From contig NW_024104316.1 in the NCBI RefSeq assembly GCF_003945595.2, positions 930,001 to 994,000 on the forward strand: a stretch of DNA of 64,000 bases, in the 5' to 3' direction. Made by a program: the position numbers and the translations under genes. The notes under the pieces were generated by a model. It searched no databases and was not told the DNA's origin. It saw only the letters and a list, made by a program, of their open reading frames with translations. Origin of the DNA: Pipra filicauda (lineage: Eukaryota; Chordata; Aves; Passeriformes; Pipridae). This document shows, in pieces, positions 1-14,427 of the stretch; position 1 is the stretch's first letter; each line of letters opens with the position of its first letter.

Positions 1-2036
1 ATACATCACTCAAGCTTAACAGTGGCAAAGCTTGAGCAACTAATTTCTTTGTAGATGTGCTGTCAGTAGTCATTTAACAGAGGTGATGCTTTAATTCTGC
101 TTTAAAAAAATATATGTTGAAGAGAAGCTTTTATGCATTTGTCAGACACAAATTCTAAAGAATGGCTTCCTCTGAAGTGAGTTTTTGTGGTCTCCTTTTT
201 TTTAAAGGAGTGGAAAGGAGAGCCTGGTCGGAAAGCAGGGAAGGGTTTTGCAGACAGGTTCATCTAGGAAAGCAAAACTTGCTGAATCTAGAAAGACACA
301 GTTATTTTTTTTTATCTAATCATGCATTTGCCTAAACAAAATCCAGCTAGTTCCTGTGTGATAATTCCAAATGCAAGTGCCTCAAACTTTATCCTGAATC
401 ACAGACTGGTTGAGGTTGGAAGGGACCTGTGGAGTTCACCTGGTCCAACCTCCTACTCAAACAGTCACTTGGAGAGGGTTGCCCAGGAATATGGATGGAC
501 ACTCCACAATCTCCCTGGGGAGCCTGTGCCAGTGCTTGGACACCCTTGTGATAAAAAATGAGTCTTTAGATCTTATTTTATGATTGGATACACTGTCTTG
601 TAAATGTATATCCATAACTTTGTACTGACATACCACAGACGTGTATATTGTAGCCTGTGGTCAAGAGGCAGAGCTAGATCTGGCTTGGAAGTTCCTTTGC
701 AGCGGAACAAAACTTGGCAGCCACTGGAATAAGCAGGCTGTGAGGGAAAGGGAAGCACAGTGTCTTAGGTAACAGTACAAAAACAGAGATGGAAACCAAA
801 CATCAGAACCTGAAGCAGCCCTGTTTGTCTCTTTGCACAGAGGAACTACCAGCGAACAAGGGCACTCAGGATGGGGTGAGGCAGTGGGCTGGGTGCAGGC
901 AGGCAGGCCAGAGGCACAGCTGCAGGTTTGTGCTGGCACATGTGGCGTGTGTCCTGCAGCTAGAAAGGAGGAAACAATGAGAAAAACATTGCCAGTAGAT
1001 GAAAGTTGGGTTTGTGATTAACTTCTACTCTTTGGACAAAAGAGGCGAGCTACTATTGGGTGCGTGACTTCAAATGTCTGCCAGTATGGATTCTATTAAA
1101 AACAAGTAGTGCTGTGTTCTTAGATGGGGGTTGAAGAAAAGAATAAGCTCTGAAACGATCTGGAGCTGCTTCAGACAACAAGCTGATGAGCTGGTCTGTA
1201 GCCAAGAGTGAAGGCAAATGGTAGGGGGTGCTAACAAGAATGTGATATTGTTAAGATTTAGTAATGAATGATGGTGTTGAAAATTAACAGATGTAGATCA
1301 CCTGTTTTTGGCAGGTATTGGATACAGCTGAATGAGCTCTAATGACTGGGGAAGACTTGGTTAAAGGTCTCAGCTGCAGGTGTCCAGCATGTGGCCTTCG
1401 ATTTTAAAGCTTGCTAATGAGCAAGTTTGAGATGAACTTTTTTCTTTAGATGGCAGAAAAAACTTCCCTTGTGCTTTAAAAGACCCTGGAGTAATGGCAG
1501 TCGAGTCAGTCACAGCCAGGAGACAACGTACAAGCTGCCTGCAAGATCAGTGAAGATGCTGTCTGATGGCTTGTCTCCTGGATAAGTTCCTGCTACACAG
1601 GCATAGCACAGAGGTGCACACTGTCCCGGGGCTGTGCTCTGGAGGAGTTAGGCACTGCAGCTGTGGGCAAAAGTGGGGGAAATGAGACCATGGCACTGGA
1701 TTCTGGGCTGCTTTGGTGGCAGAGAAGCTTGAAACCATCCTCTGGGTGACTCACAAGACCCTTTTTACTTCGTTTTTTGAAAATACTACCCCTGAAATGC
1801 ATGACTCTGTGTCAGTGACTTGTGTCTGGGTTCTTTATCTCTTCATTTATACTTTTATTATGCCGGTGGGGTTAATGACTTGGCTTTTAGGTTACTCATT
1901 AAAAAGGAACATTCTCAGCGGTTTTGTTGAAACCGTAGATGACTTAACCACTGGAAGTATCCATGGTACCAGCCCCAGATCTTGCTCTGTAATCCCTGTT
2001 TGCTACCCAGCTGGTTTCTTTGATACTTTTTTGCAG
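1..2036 (+). other. CNOT1: CNOT1 intron (3' part of the intron before residue 35)
   Basis: No exon encoding the CNOT1 N-terminus was found here, so the window opens inside an intron. The acceptor is at 2031-2036 (TTGCAG) after a T-rich tract. Apart from the CR1 3' end at 396-567, I see no gene or structured element in this stretch. Confidence 0.85.
396..567 (-). mobile_element. CR1-type LINE 3' end fragment
   Basis: The + strand reads GAATCACAGACTGGTTGAGG, then the TTGGAAGGGACC and TGGTCCAACCTCC motifs. This is the reverse complement of the CR1 3' terminus, so the element lies on the minus strand. Similarity continues to the GCCTGTGCCAGTGCTTGGAC segment and fades near 567. CR1 copies are typically 5'-truncated, as here. 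Divergence looks moderate, suggesting an old insertion. Confidence 0.85.
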
Positions 2037-5000
2037 ATTGTGAACAGGCACGGTCCCGAGGCAGACAGGCATTTACTACGCTGTCTATTCTCGCACGTGG
2101 ATTTCAGTGGCGATGGTAAAAGCAGTGGCAAAGATTTTCATCAGGTACAGTTTACACTGAGGCATCTGTTTATTAGTTTTGGTTGTTAAAAATCTGCAGT
2201 AGGATTTGGTCCGTGTTAAGCACAAAGGCAGGTTAGAAGCAGTAGCTTCAAACAAATTTCTGATCCGTGGCCTTTCAAGTGCAAGCACCTTTCACCAGTA
2301 TTAAGTCAGAAGACAAGAAGTTATTGATATCTGACTCTTGCAATCTCTTGATCTGGAAAAAAACCCAGATGGCATCAGTTCAATTGCTCTTTCTACCACA
2401 TGAAGTGCTCTGTTGTGAAAACCTTTCTGTGTCTTTTAAAACTTTGTCCAAATCCACTGACAGTTCTGGTGACTGTGTCTATTGGCAGGAGTGTTTTCAT
2501 CCTTAAAAACTTTTACCACAGACTTTTTAGCTCATAAACATGAATCCAATACTCTTAGATTATGTTGAACGTGGGAGGATGACTACAAAAAAAATGAAAC
2601 ACTGCACATGTGATGGAGAATGTTTTATCACTTTTGTCTTAAAAGCAAAACAAACCTGAAGGAAGCTTGAATGAAAAGAAACTAGTTAATGTTAGTGAGA
2701 ATTTGGGCACTTACACGTATCTTATCATTGTTTACTTTTACTACACGAAGTGGACAGTAGTTTTGTTTTGTTCTCCTGTTACAGAACTGTGAGTCTTCAA
2801 TTTATCTTGTTCTTTTCAGACTCAATTTCTGATCCAGGAGTGTGCGTCGCTGATTACAAAACCCAACTTTATCTCGACGCTGTCCTACGCCATTGACAAT
2901 CCCTTGCACTATCAGAAGGTTTGTATGCTCCGAGGGGATCCCACTGTCAGCAGCTGCACTGAATTGGTCTGTAGGAAACCAGCTGGTTTTCCCTTGTGTT
3001 CCCTTGTTGTACTAAAAATCTTCAAAAATTGAGCTTGCCCAATTGGTGTGGGCTTTTTGTTAAACTAAGCAAGTTAGTCACTCAGAATGACTGCAAAGTA
3101 ATTTTAAAGCTTTATCTGATATCAGTATTTTACGTCTTGTTTGTGGCATCAGAACAAAAATAAATCATCAGTGCTCCTGTTTCTTTCTGTATGAAAGCCA
3201 TGATAGTGGTTTGATAATGAAGGAGTGGGGTATATGGAAGAAGCTTTTAGTTTAGTTGGAAAGATGTTTGTTTAGCCATATAAGCTTTGTGTGAACCTAC
3301 AGCAGAATAGTTACTAATATTCCAAACTTGCCAATGGACTCTAGATAGCCTGGCACATTGCAAATGAGACTAACCCCGTAACAACTTCCATTTAACTCTT
3401 CTTACCTGTTTCAGAGTCTAAAGCCTTCACCCCATTTATTTGCCCAATTGAGTAAAGTCATCAAATTAAGTAAAGTTCAAGAGGTAGGTGAACACTTATT
3501 TCGAAAATATTTTAATGTATTTTTACTAAGCATGTTAGAAAGGATGATGCCCCTTACTACAACGTTTATTCCTGTTTGTAGGTGATTTTTGGTCTCGCTT
3601 TACTGAACTCTTTCAGCTCAGATCTACGAGGTTTTGGTAAGTGAAGCTTCTGAAGTGCTGCAGCAGGGCCACCCTTTTCTCTTTCAGCACTGGGCTTTCT
3701 AGATGGGTAGATACGTGCCTGCCTGGCCTGAGCTTGCAGTTAGTGGTGGGCAATAGCTGACAGTCATATTGTATGAAGTTGAAGGTCCCTTTCATAAATG
3801 ACTTGCTAGATAATGAATCAGCGTGAGGTACTGCCATAACTTTTAGTTGTCCATTAATATTTGAGTTTTGGAGTATTTAAATCTGAACTGTTGGGGCAAA
3901 CACAAATTAAGAGAATGGTACCCGCGAATCTTTGTATTTAAAAAGGAGTTCCAGGTTTTGACTGGAGCCTCTTTTTGTTTCCAAAAGCTGCCCAGTTTAT
4001 CAAACAGAAACTCCCGGATCTCTTACGCTCTTACATTGACGCGGACGTCAGTGGAAATCAAGAAGGTGGCTTCCAAGATATTGCAATAGAGGTCCTGCAC
4101 CTTCTCCTCTCCCATCTCCTCTTTGGGCAGAAGGGAGCCTTTGGGGTAGGACAGGAGCAGATTGACGCTTTCCTCAAAACATTACGTAGAGGTAAGTGGT
4201 GCTGTTCAGGAAACCTGCCTGGATGCAAACTTTGGAAGGGAATTTTGTAACTTGCCGTCAGTGCCGAGGGCTGAAGTTGTGGGGAGCTTGGTGAGGCAGA
4301 ACTCTGTAAATTTTCATAGCTCTGAACTGACAGAAAAATAACATTTCTCTGGCATTGGCCATAATGTACTGTTTTGCTTTCAATGAGCAGTAATGTGGTC
4401 TCATGTTTTTGAAAAGTTTGATAAATAAACGTGAAGTGGGGGATATTCAAGTCTGTGTTTGCTTGTATGGGCTGGTGTTTGTGGGTTTAACCAGAGGAGT
4501 TCAGTGCACTGTAGTTGAGAAACCCCATACAGTGTAAAGTGTAAGAACATATATGGCCATTTGAAACAGGTACATTTGCAGCACTGTGCTGTTTATATTG
4601 GGTGTGGATCCATGAGGGAACAGTGAGGGAGGGAGGTGCTTCTGAGTTCAACTCTGGTTCATTTCTTGGAAGCTACAATGGTTGTTGCAGGGGACCTTAT
4701 CTATAAGATAGTCTCTTCCTTTCCAATATGAGTGTTTGCTGTAAACCTATCAGAATAGGGAGGATTTGAACTCAAGATGATAACTGAATTTAAATTAACC
4801 CACTCCTTGGTTCTGCACAGATCTAGAGGAAGGTACCCTGTATACAAAAGCAAAATACTTGTTCTTATTGTTTAAATATAACTTGTTAGTGAAATTCTTG
4901 ACATTTTGCTTTGGGAAATTGGGAACTCTTCCTCGACTGGCCCTGGAGGGTATGGAGACATTATATGTCATCTTAAAGACAATGCTGTCTCAGGAAGGCC

Positions 5001-8000
5001 CACCCACAAGGTGACAACTCCCATGCCCACACCTGATCTTCTTGTTACCTGTCTCTCTTAAACTTTACCTTCCAGAAGTGAAAAGTGAGTATCTTCTCTT
5101 TCCACACCCCAGTGCCTGGCTTAGATTTGCTGTACTTCTTAGACTTAATAACAGATCCTTTGTTTCCTAATACTTCCTGACTTGGAGGAGAGGCTTTTGG
5201 TGGACTGGTGTATTGTTTCCTGATCTGTGCTTTTTTCTGGATGATTGTTAGTGACAATCTAAGTCTAAACTTCCACCAGCTGCAGTGAACCTGTATGAAC
5301 CTAGTCTAGTCTGTACTCTTGCTCTTTAGGAATATCCAAGTGCCATTAGAGAACTGAGAGTGGGACGGAGGGATGCTGCATGAGTACCCTCTTGGTTCCT
5401 GCAGGAGCAGGGCAACTCTAGCACAGCAGTGGAATAATTTTGAATAGCCTTTTACGTGCAACTGGTGTTCTGGGGTTTTTGACACTTTTTTGTTACTCTT
5501 GCCTTTAGATTTTCCCCAGGAGCGTTGCCCTGTGGTGCTTGCACCACTTCTATACCCTGAAAAACGGGACATTCTAATGGACAGGATCCTGCCTGATTCT
5601 GGAGGGATAGCCAAAACCATGATGGAGAGTTCTCTGGCAGATTTCATGCAAGAAGTTGGCTATGGCTTTTGTGCAAGGTTTGTGGGAAAATGTAATTTTC
5701 AAGCATCTTGGGTGGCGGTGGTTTTCTTTCTTGTTTCTTGAGGCAAAAGGTAAAGAACGCCTAAAGTACTAAAATAACTGCAATCTCAGTAAATATTGTG
5801 AGGTCATTTGTTTGGATTCCTGTTTTATATTTTGCTTTCTTCTAAAGTGTAAAATACATCTGTGTAGGATTTTGTAATGGTGAGAAGTGCTCCATAAAAA
5901 GATTCATATTCTTTGTGAAGGTTTTATTAGAATTTGACCATCATCCTTTTTTAAGTGAAAACAAACTTGCCTGGATAATCATAAATTCCAACTCAATCCT
6001 ACTGGATTTTTGGAAGAATTGTGCTCTTGTGACAGACTCCTGTTAGCTCACTGTCCATATGACATAGGCTACAGCAGAACTGAAGGTGGTCTCACTTTGA
6101 GAGCATTGAGCAGCAGTGGCTTTCTGTTTATATTGTGTTTTGATCAGTACTGATCAATTGATCAGTAATGATTGAGATTATTTTCAACTGTAGAATCTAA
6201 TTAGGATAGTAAATTGATGGAGTATCTTGACAATTGCATCAGTCTTTGCCTGCTTAGGCTTCTTTTGGTAAAGATTCAGCTGTCTCAGCCTGTGTCGGTG
6301 TGTATTTTGGTAGACATGCATTGCCCACATCTTCAGTAGTGTTCTGTATTCCTGCTCCCTCCCCAGTCTGAAAGGTTAGAGGGGCAGTTCTGGACTTGTT
6401 TAGATACATGTGTGAATTGAAGCAGTTACTAGGAAAGGGGAGGGAGAAGGTAGACTCCAGTCAGAAGCTGTCTGTTGAGGAGTTAATTTGAATATATTAA
6501 AGGTTAACTTCCTGCTGTATACCTGCTATCTGCACAAAGCCAGCTCAGTTTTTGAATGCAGTTTATCAAGATTTAGGGTAGTGCTCTGCTACTGGTTGTG
6601 ATAACAGGAGCCTGCAGGTGTGTGGCTGGTTTTGAAGGGGGCCTTAGTCTTAGCCCTCAGTATGAACCTAACCTGTTTTTGTAAAGGAAATTCATTAGGA
6701 AGCATAAGCTAGAAATAAATGATCCTGTATTTTAAGAGTCAGACTATTGCCTACTTTGGGGAGGTGATCAAATCTCAAAGGTATAAATGTGAATTTGTTT
6801 AAACCGTGAGGTAAAAACACAGTAAGTGTGTTGGAAGATACTGAAAATTATTTCCTTTGTTAGCATGTGCCTGTTAATAAAATATACAGTTTATATCTGT
6901 ATTGATGCTGTATAAATCTTGTTGGCCTAGTTATGAAGTGTTCACAAAATAAAAAAAAATAAAGCAGTAAAAGCCTTCAGTTCTAAAACTGAAAGTTGAG
7001 CACCTGCTCATTGTTTGCTCTTTTGGCTCCGTGAAGGTTTCTGCTGGTGACCTCTGCTCAGGGATGCCATGCCTTGCATCAGGCTGAAAGGCAAACGTTC
7101 ACAGCTTACCTTTGAACAGTGCATGTCATCGTTTTGAAATGTGTGCATTCTCAAAGCCTTTGTTTCACTTTTAGCTACCAGAAAACTTGAGTCTTTGAAG
7201 CTCTGTATCACAGGTCAATATGTGGAAGTGCTTTTAGCCAGAAACGGTGCTAAGCCTACCCTGTGCCTTTGCTGTGGCAGAGCACAGTCTGTGAAACATC
7301 TCTCCCTGTCACTTCAGTACACCTGGCTTTGAACTGCAAATGTGGCACAGAACGTTTCATGGAAATAATTGCACGGACTCTCTACTGAATTTTTCTTCTT
7401 GATTGTCCTGGAATTTTGTTATGTTGGATCATTTGGCTAACATGACTGAAGCTGAGTTTTAGTCTCAAGTTAGTTTCTCCCAACAATCTGTGTGTGGTCC
7501 CAACTGTACTCACGGGCCTTGTTTCCATCTGTCCTACGTTGTGCCACGGTGAAAGCCGCTTTCACAAGATCTTTGTGTTTTGTTGCCATCTTAGTGTTGA
7601 AGAATGTCGCAACATAATCGTGCAGTTTGGGGTGCGGGAAGTCACGGCTGCCCAGGTCGCCAGGGTGCTGGGGATGATGGCTCGCACTCACTCGGGATTG
7701 ACGGACGGGATTCCATTACAGGTGAGTGGCCTCTTGGGCTGGGGATTATACTTCAGCAGAAACAGAGGAGTTAAAATGCCAGCCTCTAGTAATTTAACAA
7801 TTGCTTGTATTATTTGGGGCTTGTACTTCGGTCAGTTCTGTTGCAAATGTGTTTAATACTTGAGTGAATGAAAGATTCTCGGAAGTCTAAAACTGGTGTC
7901 AGTACTGGTCTGAACTTCTGATTATGCCTTCCCAGTGCAGGGAGTTCTGTAGCCAGTGGGTGTTGAGACTCCTTTGTTTTTAACTATTGTTTAATTCAGT

Positions 8001-11000
8001 GTATTTGACTTGCAGTCTATTTCGGCTCCTGGCAGTGGGATTTGGAGTGATGGGAAGGATAAGAGTGATGGAACCCAAGCCCATACCTGGAATGTGGAGG
8101 TCTTGATTGATGTTCTTAAAGAGCTGGTGAGTATTGTGAGCATCTTGGTCTTTTATGTGGAATATCTGAAAGCAGGACATGTCTCAGTGTGATTGTAAAG
8201 CTTTCTAAGCTCCAACAGCCTTGAATAGCTTTGAATCTCCTTAATGTGACTGTACTTAAAATGATTGGGGTTTTTTTTCCTCATGAACAAGAAAATTTTG
8301 AGGAATTGTGGGAAATAAAAGCTACTTGAATGAGTAACTCAGGTGCAATTTGAGATTTATTCCACGCTGCTCCCACGTACTCCAGCATGTGTTCTCTGAG
8401 GGTTTTTGTGTTTCAGCGTATTTCTGGCAGGGGAATGTTTTGTGCATCAGACACCTTGCTTTGAAAAGCTTCTCACTGTAGGCATAAATGATGAAAATGA
8501 AACTATTTTTGTAGCCACTCATTCCAACGCTGTAAAGCTTTTTGCGCATGAGGATGCTTTAGAAATAGGAAAGTTTTTCCACCACTTTATAAGCAGCAAT
8601 TTTTGTAATTAACTCAGATAAATGTGAGTCCCATTTTTTTGGTCTGCCTTATTTTTTTGTGATTTTTTTTTTCCCTGTATATTCCCTCTAAAGTATACAG
8701 GGGTCAATTATTTTTTTCTAAACCTTGGGCCATACAACTAGCTTTGTATTTTTGCTCACCTGTCCCTGAAGTGAGTGGTTTATGTTCCACAATGGCCACA
8801 GTTCCCTCCCAAGCTCTCTCATCCTTATTGTTTCACAGTGTTGTTGAAAAATGCAGTAGGTGCTTTTCAAGGACTTGCAGTTTACATTTTGCAGAAGGTC
8901 AGACCCTTCTGCCTTTTATTAGAAGGCACATGGGAGTCTGATAAAGGAATAAGTTTGCGTGCTAAGAAAGGAGCAATGTGTTTGGGTTTTTTAAAAACTT
9001 GTTAATGAGATGTTTGGAAGGATAGACAGCTACTGTAGTGCTGGGCAAGTGCAATCTCACAAGCTAATTTCACACACTAACTTGCATCAAATTCTCACAA
9101 CTGTCTAAATGCCTTTCTTTTTAAAAAGAACCCCTTGCTTTCAGCTAAAAGGTGGGTGGATGTTAAACTGGATAAAATAACTGATGGAGAAAGGGCTCTT
9201 ACAAGACAGTACTGAGGATCATAATGTTCAAGGCTGACCCCCCTTGTTTGTCTGGTTGCAGAACCCCAACCTGGACTTCAAAGTAGTAACGTATGAGTTG
9301 GACCACCCGGGATTTCAGATTCGTGACAGCAAGGGCCTGCATATCGTGGTGTTTGGCATCCAGAGAGGGCTGGGCATGGAGGTTTTTCCAGTTAATGCCA
9401 TATACAGACCTTGGAAGCACGCAGAGGGCCAGGTGGGTGTCCCAACATTTCTGCTGTATGTTTGTTGCTGTATGTCCCAACATTTCTGCTGTATTAGTGG
9501 AGTTTGCGGAGTTCCTGAATTTCTTGGGTTGGTGGATTGGTAATGTGAGTTTTAAGATAAAGACACATTTGAGACCTTGGTAAGGCCTCAGGTGTGTTAC
9601 TGAAGTACAGCCTGTAGTTCACCAGTGTCTGCATTGTGTGGGAGGAGATGGTCACTTGTGCACTGTGACAGCACCCGTGGCTTTAGCAGAGTTCTGTGTA
9701 CCCCCTGTGTAGTGCAGCAGAGGGTAGAGTTGCTGCTGCGTGGCAGTGCTCTGCAGTTTGTACCTGGTTACACAAACAGGCCACAGCTTTGTGCAAACAA
9801 GTACCCTCAGCATGCCTGTCTCCATCACTTTCAGAAATCCTGGGAGAAGTGTGAGGTTCAGTCTTAGTAAAACACACTGGTAGTAAAGCTTGGCTCATCT
9901 CTGCTGCTTCGTTGTGCATCATTCTCAAAAATGTGTCACTTGATAAAGTGGAAGGAACCTGAAAGTCTAAATATCTAAATTAGTTTTGATGTCTTTTTTA
10001 ATTCCAGCTCTCCTTCATTCAACATTCCCTCATAAACCCTGACATCTTCTGTTTTGCTGACTACCCTTGCCATACTGTTGCCACAGACATCCTGAAGGCA
10101 CCACCAGAGGATGACAATCGAGAAATTGCTACATGGTAATCCTGCTCTCTACTGCTTTTCATACCTAGAGTTAGATTACTTGTCTGCTCAAAGCTGGCTT
10201 TATCTTCCTGCAGCCAGATTTATTTGTAGCTGTGTGTACATCCCAGTAGATCAACCATTAGTATCTGTTCCATGTTTGATGGGTGAAAGTACTCATATCA
10301 TCAGAACTTCCTCTGTACTTCCGTAACAGATGAAAATGTACTGCCAGTGCTTGCTTTTATTGGAGTGCTCAGCTTGTCTGGAGAATTTCTGCTGGTGTAT
10401 TTTGACATATACTGCAAGGAGGGGATAGAGGAAGTGGTGTGAATTTAAATCTCTCTTTCCCAGGATGACATTAGAGAAGTTGGTTTTATTTGTATGAAAG
10501 AAGTCCTGGGATTTAAATAATAAATTTGTGGAGCTGTTGGTGAGCATGAAGCTGACTGGTGTGACTTTTTGAGCTGACCCCTTTCTTTTGATATAGCCAG
10601 GTAGCTTATTTCAGTAAAGATACTTGCTTCCTTTTCAATTGTATGGCCTAAAATGGGGAATTGAAGGATAGGAAATACAGGTAAATTGACTGATTACTTG
10701 TCCATGAAGCAGACAAAACAAGTAGAGTATCTTCAGTAAGTTTCGCAAGTTGGGACTTGGAGGTGTTTAAAAAAGTGTATTCCATTCTGGAAGTGCATTT
10801 CAGGTTAAATTATCCAGGTCACCCACCTCAAGCTGAATTTCTTCAACATCAGCTTTCAGTTCTCCCTCTTCCCTAACAGAGTCAGAAGGTCTTAAGCTCT
10901 TAAATTGTGAGTTAATTTTTCATGGTTTTTTTCAGGCTTAGTTGTACGTGGTACAAACAACCTGCAGTGTCAGGTTGGTGGCAGTGGGTGTTGCTTTATG

Positions 11001-14000
11001 TTGCCTTACCATTGTTCCTACAGAATGCTTGGCTCCAGGATCCTGTAAGCTTTCTGCTTGGTAACTTTGGGGGGGTTGTCTTGTTTTTTTTCTCTTTTGT
11101 TAGGAAGAGCCTGGATTTGATTGAGTCTCTGTTACGACTGGCAGAAGTGGGACAGTATGAACAGGTTAAGCAGCTCTTCAGTTTTCCTATCAAGCATTGC
11201 CCAGATATGCTGGTATTGGCCTTACTGCAGATCAACACGTCCTGGCACACCTTGCGCCACGAACTCATCTCCACGCTCATGCCAATTTTCCTTGGCAACC
11301 ATCCCAACTCTGCCATCATTTTGCACTACGCATGGCATGGACAGGTAAGTGTTTTCACTGGAGTGTGCCTGTAGTTAATTCATGTAACTTGAAAGCTTCT
11401 AAAATGGGTTGAGCAGTTAGAACACTTAAAACAACAACGGTCATATTGGTTTATGAACTGGTCAGTTTAAAACCCAAGGGGTAAATCATCTGTGGCTTAT
11501 GCAAAGCAATGAGTTGTCCCCTCCCTGACTTGAGGCAAATTGTTATGATTTGATTTTCAGTAATATTTACTGAGAAAATATACCTGGAAAAGTAGAGAGA
11601 CAAAGTTAAGTTTGACTTCTTTGAGCATTTCAGTTTTAGCTAAAGTTGCCCGCAGTTTGATTTTTAAAAAACGCAAAATCAAACAATCCAACAAAAGAAA
11701 CCCCCAAAAACTTCACAAGAGCATCACCTGCCCTGCTCTGCTCAACTCTGAACCTCACACATTTGAGTGTAAAAACTTGAAGCAATAAGTGAAGAGGTTT
11801 AAACCAAAAGAGTCTCCTTTGTACTTGCCAAAAGGTAAAAGTTGTTCTAGGCATAAAAAAACTACCCACACCATAAGTTTTCACAGTCTGGGGTGTTTTC
11901 AGAAATCTTAGGACTGTCTGCTGACCTCTTTCAAAGAGAACTTCCATGCAGACATAACTATATATGCAAATCCTATACTTTTAATGGGTTTGGTGTTTGG
12001 TGTGGCCTTATCATTGTAAGTGCTGGTAGTTAAGCAAAGAGAAGTCATAAGAAACTGAAAGCAGAGGAAGCCTCTGAGGTGGGAGGGAATCTGCAGTGGG
12101 AAACATCTTGCTCTCATCATGTGGAGTTAATGGCAAGAAGCTTGAAATCGTGGCTACTTCCTAGCTGAATGCTATGGATGTTTTATATTTTTCCTTATAA
12201 AAGTCTTAAATTGAAGAATGGGGGTAGGATAGGTATGATGTGCTTTTTGCATAAGGCCTTGAAATGGCAAAATAGGCAGTTTTTCCCCAGGGTAGATTTC
12301 AGAATAAAGCACAGAATGATGGCTGCCATGGGACATGGTGGCATTCCACAACTTAAGGATGTTTCCCTTTAAACAAAACCCTTGCTGCCATCAAAGTCCC
12401 AGTTGTGTTGTAGTTTAAAATTGCCCCTGTGTGAGCAGAGCTAGATACTGTGTTTTCCATGTTGAATTCTCACTTCAGGACATCATGTCAGGCATAACAT
12501 TTTTTAAATGGCTTGCATATTCCAAAAGCAATTTGTCTACAGTTGAGAGCAATTAGGGAAGAGATGGGATGTACATACTTACCATTTGCAGTCGTGCTGC
12601 ATCCTTTAGCTGTAGCTCCTGGGTAGTCTATTCTTGCATAGAAAAGGCTCAATTCAAAAGCAGGTTCTGAAGCTAAAGAGTAAGTATGTCTGTATGTTAA
12701 GCTTCAGATGTAAAATACTCTGTTTAACGTTCACATAGGTGATCCTATTCCTAGAACCATGGAGTACAATCCTAGTTTAATTCTCCCTAGGGTCAGTCTC
12801 CTTCAATCCGCCAGCTCATCATGCATGCCATGGCAGAATGGTACATGAGAGGGGAGCAGTATGACCAGGCAAAACTGTCACGGATTCTTGATGTGGCGCA
12901 GGACTTAAAGGTGAGTTTTGCAAAACACTGCCATTATTTGCTGTCTGGTGCCTTTTGCAGGTTTGCTTATCTTTTAACAAAGGCTAAGCTTAAATTAAAC
13001 TAATTTAATAAGTAAGGATTACTTTTTTTTAAGCACATCTGGATTTATTTGTTGCTGCTCATCTTAAAAAAGAAAAAAAGCCTGTGTTGATGTGACCTTA
13101 AGTACTCTTCAGCTGATTTGTGGTATCTGACTGCAGATGCTTCCAGCCTGTCCAGTTGGGAGCCCAAGATGTTTGATGTGGTTATTTGCAGTGGGGTTGG
13201 TTATCGTGGCTTAGGTGACAAGTACCTTGGGAAGCAGTACAACAGAATTGCTTGCTGTGTAAATCCAGAAAGAGCTCTGACTGCTTTAACCTTGAGTACT
13301 GTTGAAATGAGATTGTAGAAAATATCTGTGAGATATTTGTGTGAAGGTGGCACTGCTAAGAACAACGGAATGGGGATTTCTTGCTACTGCTTCTTAGTTT
13401 TTACTCATTCACAACAGACTGGAAGTTGTGACCGACTTCTTTGAGGCCTTTATTGCTTCCTGAAGTTAGATGCAAAATAATTGGGTGTCACAAAGTGCAA
13501 GAGCACCTGCTGCTGCTTGAAGTCAGTTTTGTTGTAGCAGTTGCTGTGTGCAGGGGTGACCCCTTAGAGCAGATACATTCTGAGTGTCTCTGAAGGGGTT
13601 GAGGTCTGTTTGCAGGGAGATGCTTGGCTCTTCTGCTTAATTTTGTTGCAATGTCAACTTGGTAGTTCTCGACCACTTGCTGGTGGATTTTCACATAGAG
13701 GAATTTAAAACAAGGTCGCTTCAAAGAAGGTAAAGTCATGATTTCAAATCAGAGCTCTTGTTTATTTGCCTCATGAGCGAGCTGTAAGTGAAGTTGACAA
13801 TACCAGTCTTTGGCAGCATGGGATAATAAGACTCCTTTAATAAAAGGGGGGGGGCTAGAAAGAAAAGGAGAAAGGGTGTCTGTGTGTCTTCACTAGTAGT
13901 CTTCTGATTTTCTTTCTTTAGGCCTTGTCAATGCTGCTAAATGGTACTCCATTTGCCTTTGTTATTGACCTTGCTGCACTTGCCTCTCGACGGGAATACC

Positions 14001-14427
14001 TCAAACTTGACAAATGGCTCACAGATAAAATTCGGGAGCATGGGGTAAAGCAGAATTTTTCTTTTTATTTCTGCATTCGTATCAGTGACTAACTTAAGTC
14101 ACTTTAACAATTTTATAAGTAGCTTTAAAGTTGTGGAAGGTGTCCATGGTCTGATAGTTCAACATTTTCACTGAACTATAGTAGCTTAGTGCAATTCTTT
14201 CCACGGTGCAATTGCCAAGTTTGAAATAGTGTCCTGGATGCAGTTTGGGAGATTAAGATAACATTTTTTCCTCAGGAGCCTTTCATCCAGGCCTGTATGA
14301 CTTTCTTAAAGAGAAGATGTCCATCTATCCTGGGTGGCCTTGCTCCAGAAAAAGATCAGCCCAAAAGTGCTCAACTTCCTCCAGAAACGTTGGCGACGAT
14401 GTTGGCCTGTCTGCAAGCTTGTGCTGG
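2037..14427 (+). CDS. CNOT1: CNOT1 N-terminal HEAT-like region, exons 3-16
   Basis: Exons: 2037-2144, 2820-2918, 3415-3483, 3582-3636, 3988-4191, 5509-5677, 7595-7721, 8016-8126, 9262-9432, 10008-10135, 11104-11344, 12791-12910, 13922-14044, 14276-14427. They encode about residues 35-660, the alpha-helical N-terminal arm which in human binds the CNOT10-CNOT11 module. Exon numbers follow the human gene and are inferred from the count. The first exon here opens with [12 protein letters not shown] after a TTTTTTGCAG acceptor. Substitutions relative to human cluster in exon 9262-9432 (for example FKVV for FKEV, and an N-A pair before IYRP). The other exons are almost unchanged. Intron 5678-7594 holds nothing I recognise except the overlapping palindromes at 6141-6164. 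Confidence 0.96.

Noticed and set aside
1..2036. Search for the CNOT1 start codon exon
   Set aside because: No sequence encoding the expected N-terminus was found. The ATG exon must lie left of the window.
7180..7300. Possible H/ACA snoRNA in the intron 5678-7594
   Set aside because: Two small hairpins can be drawn, but no ANANNA H box lies between them and the ACA is about 12 bases from the second stem.
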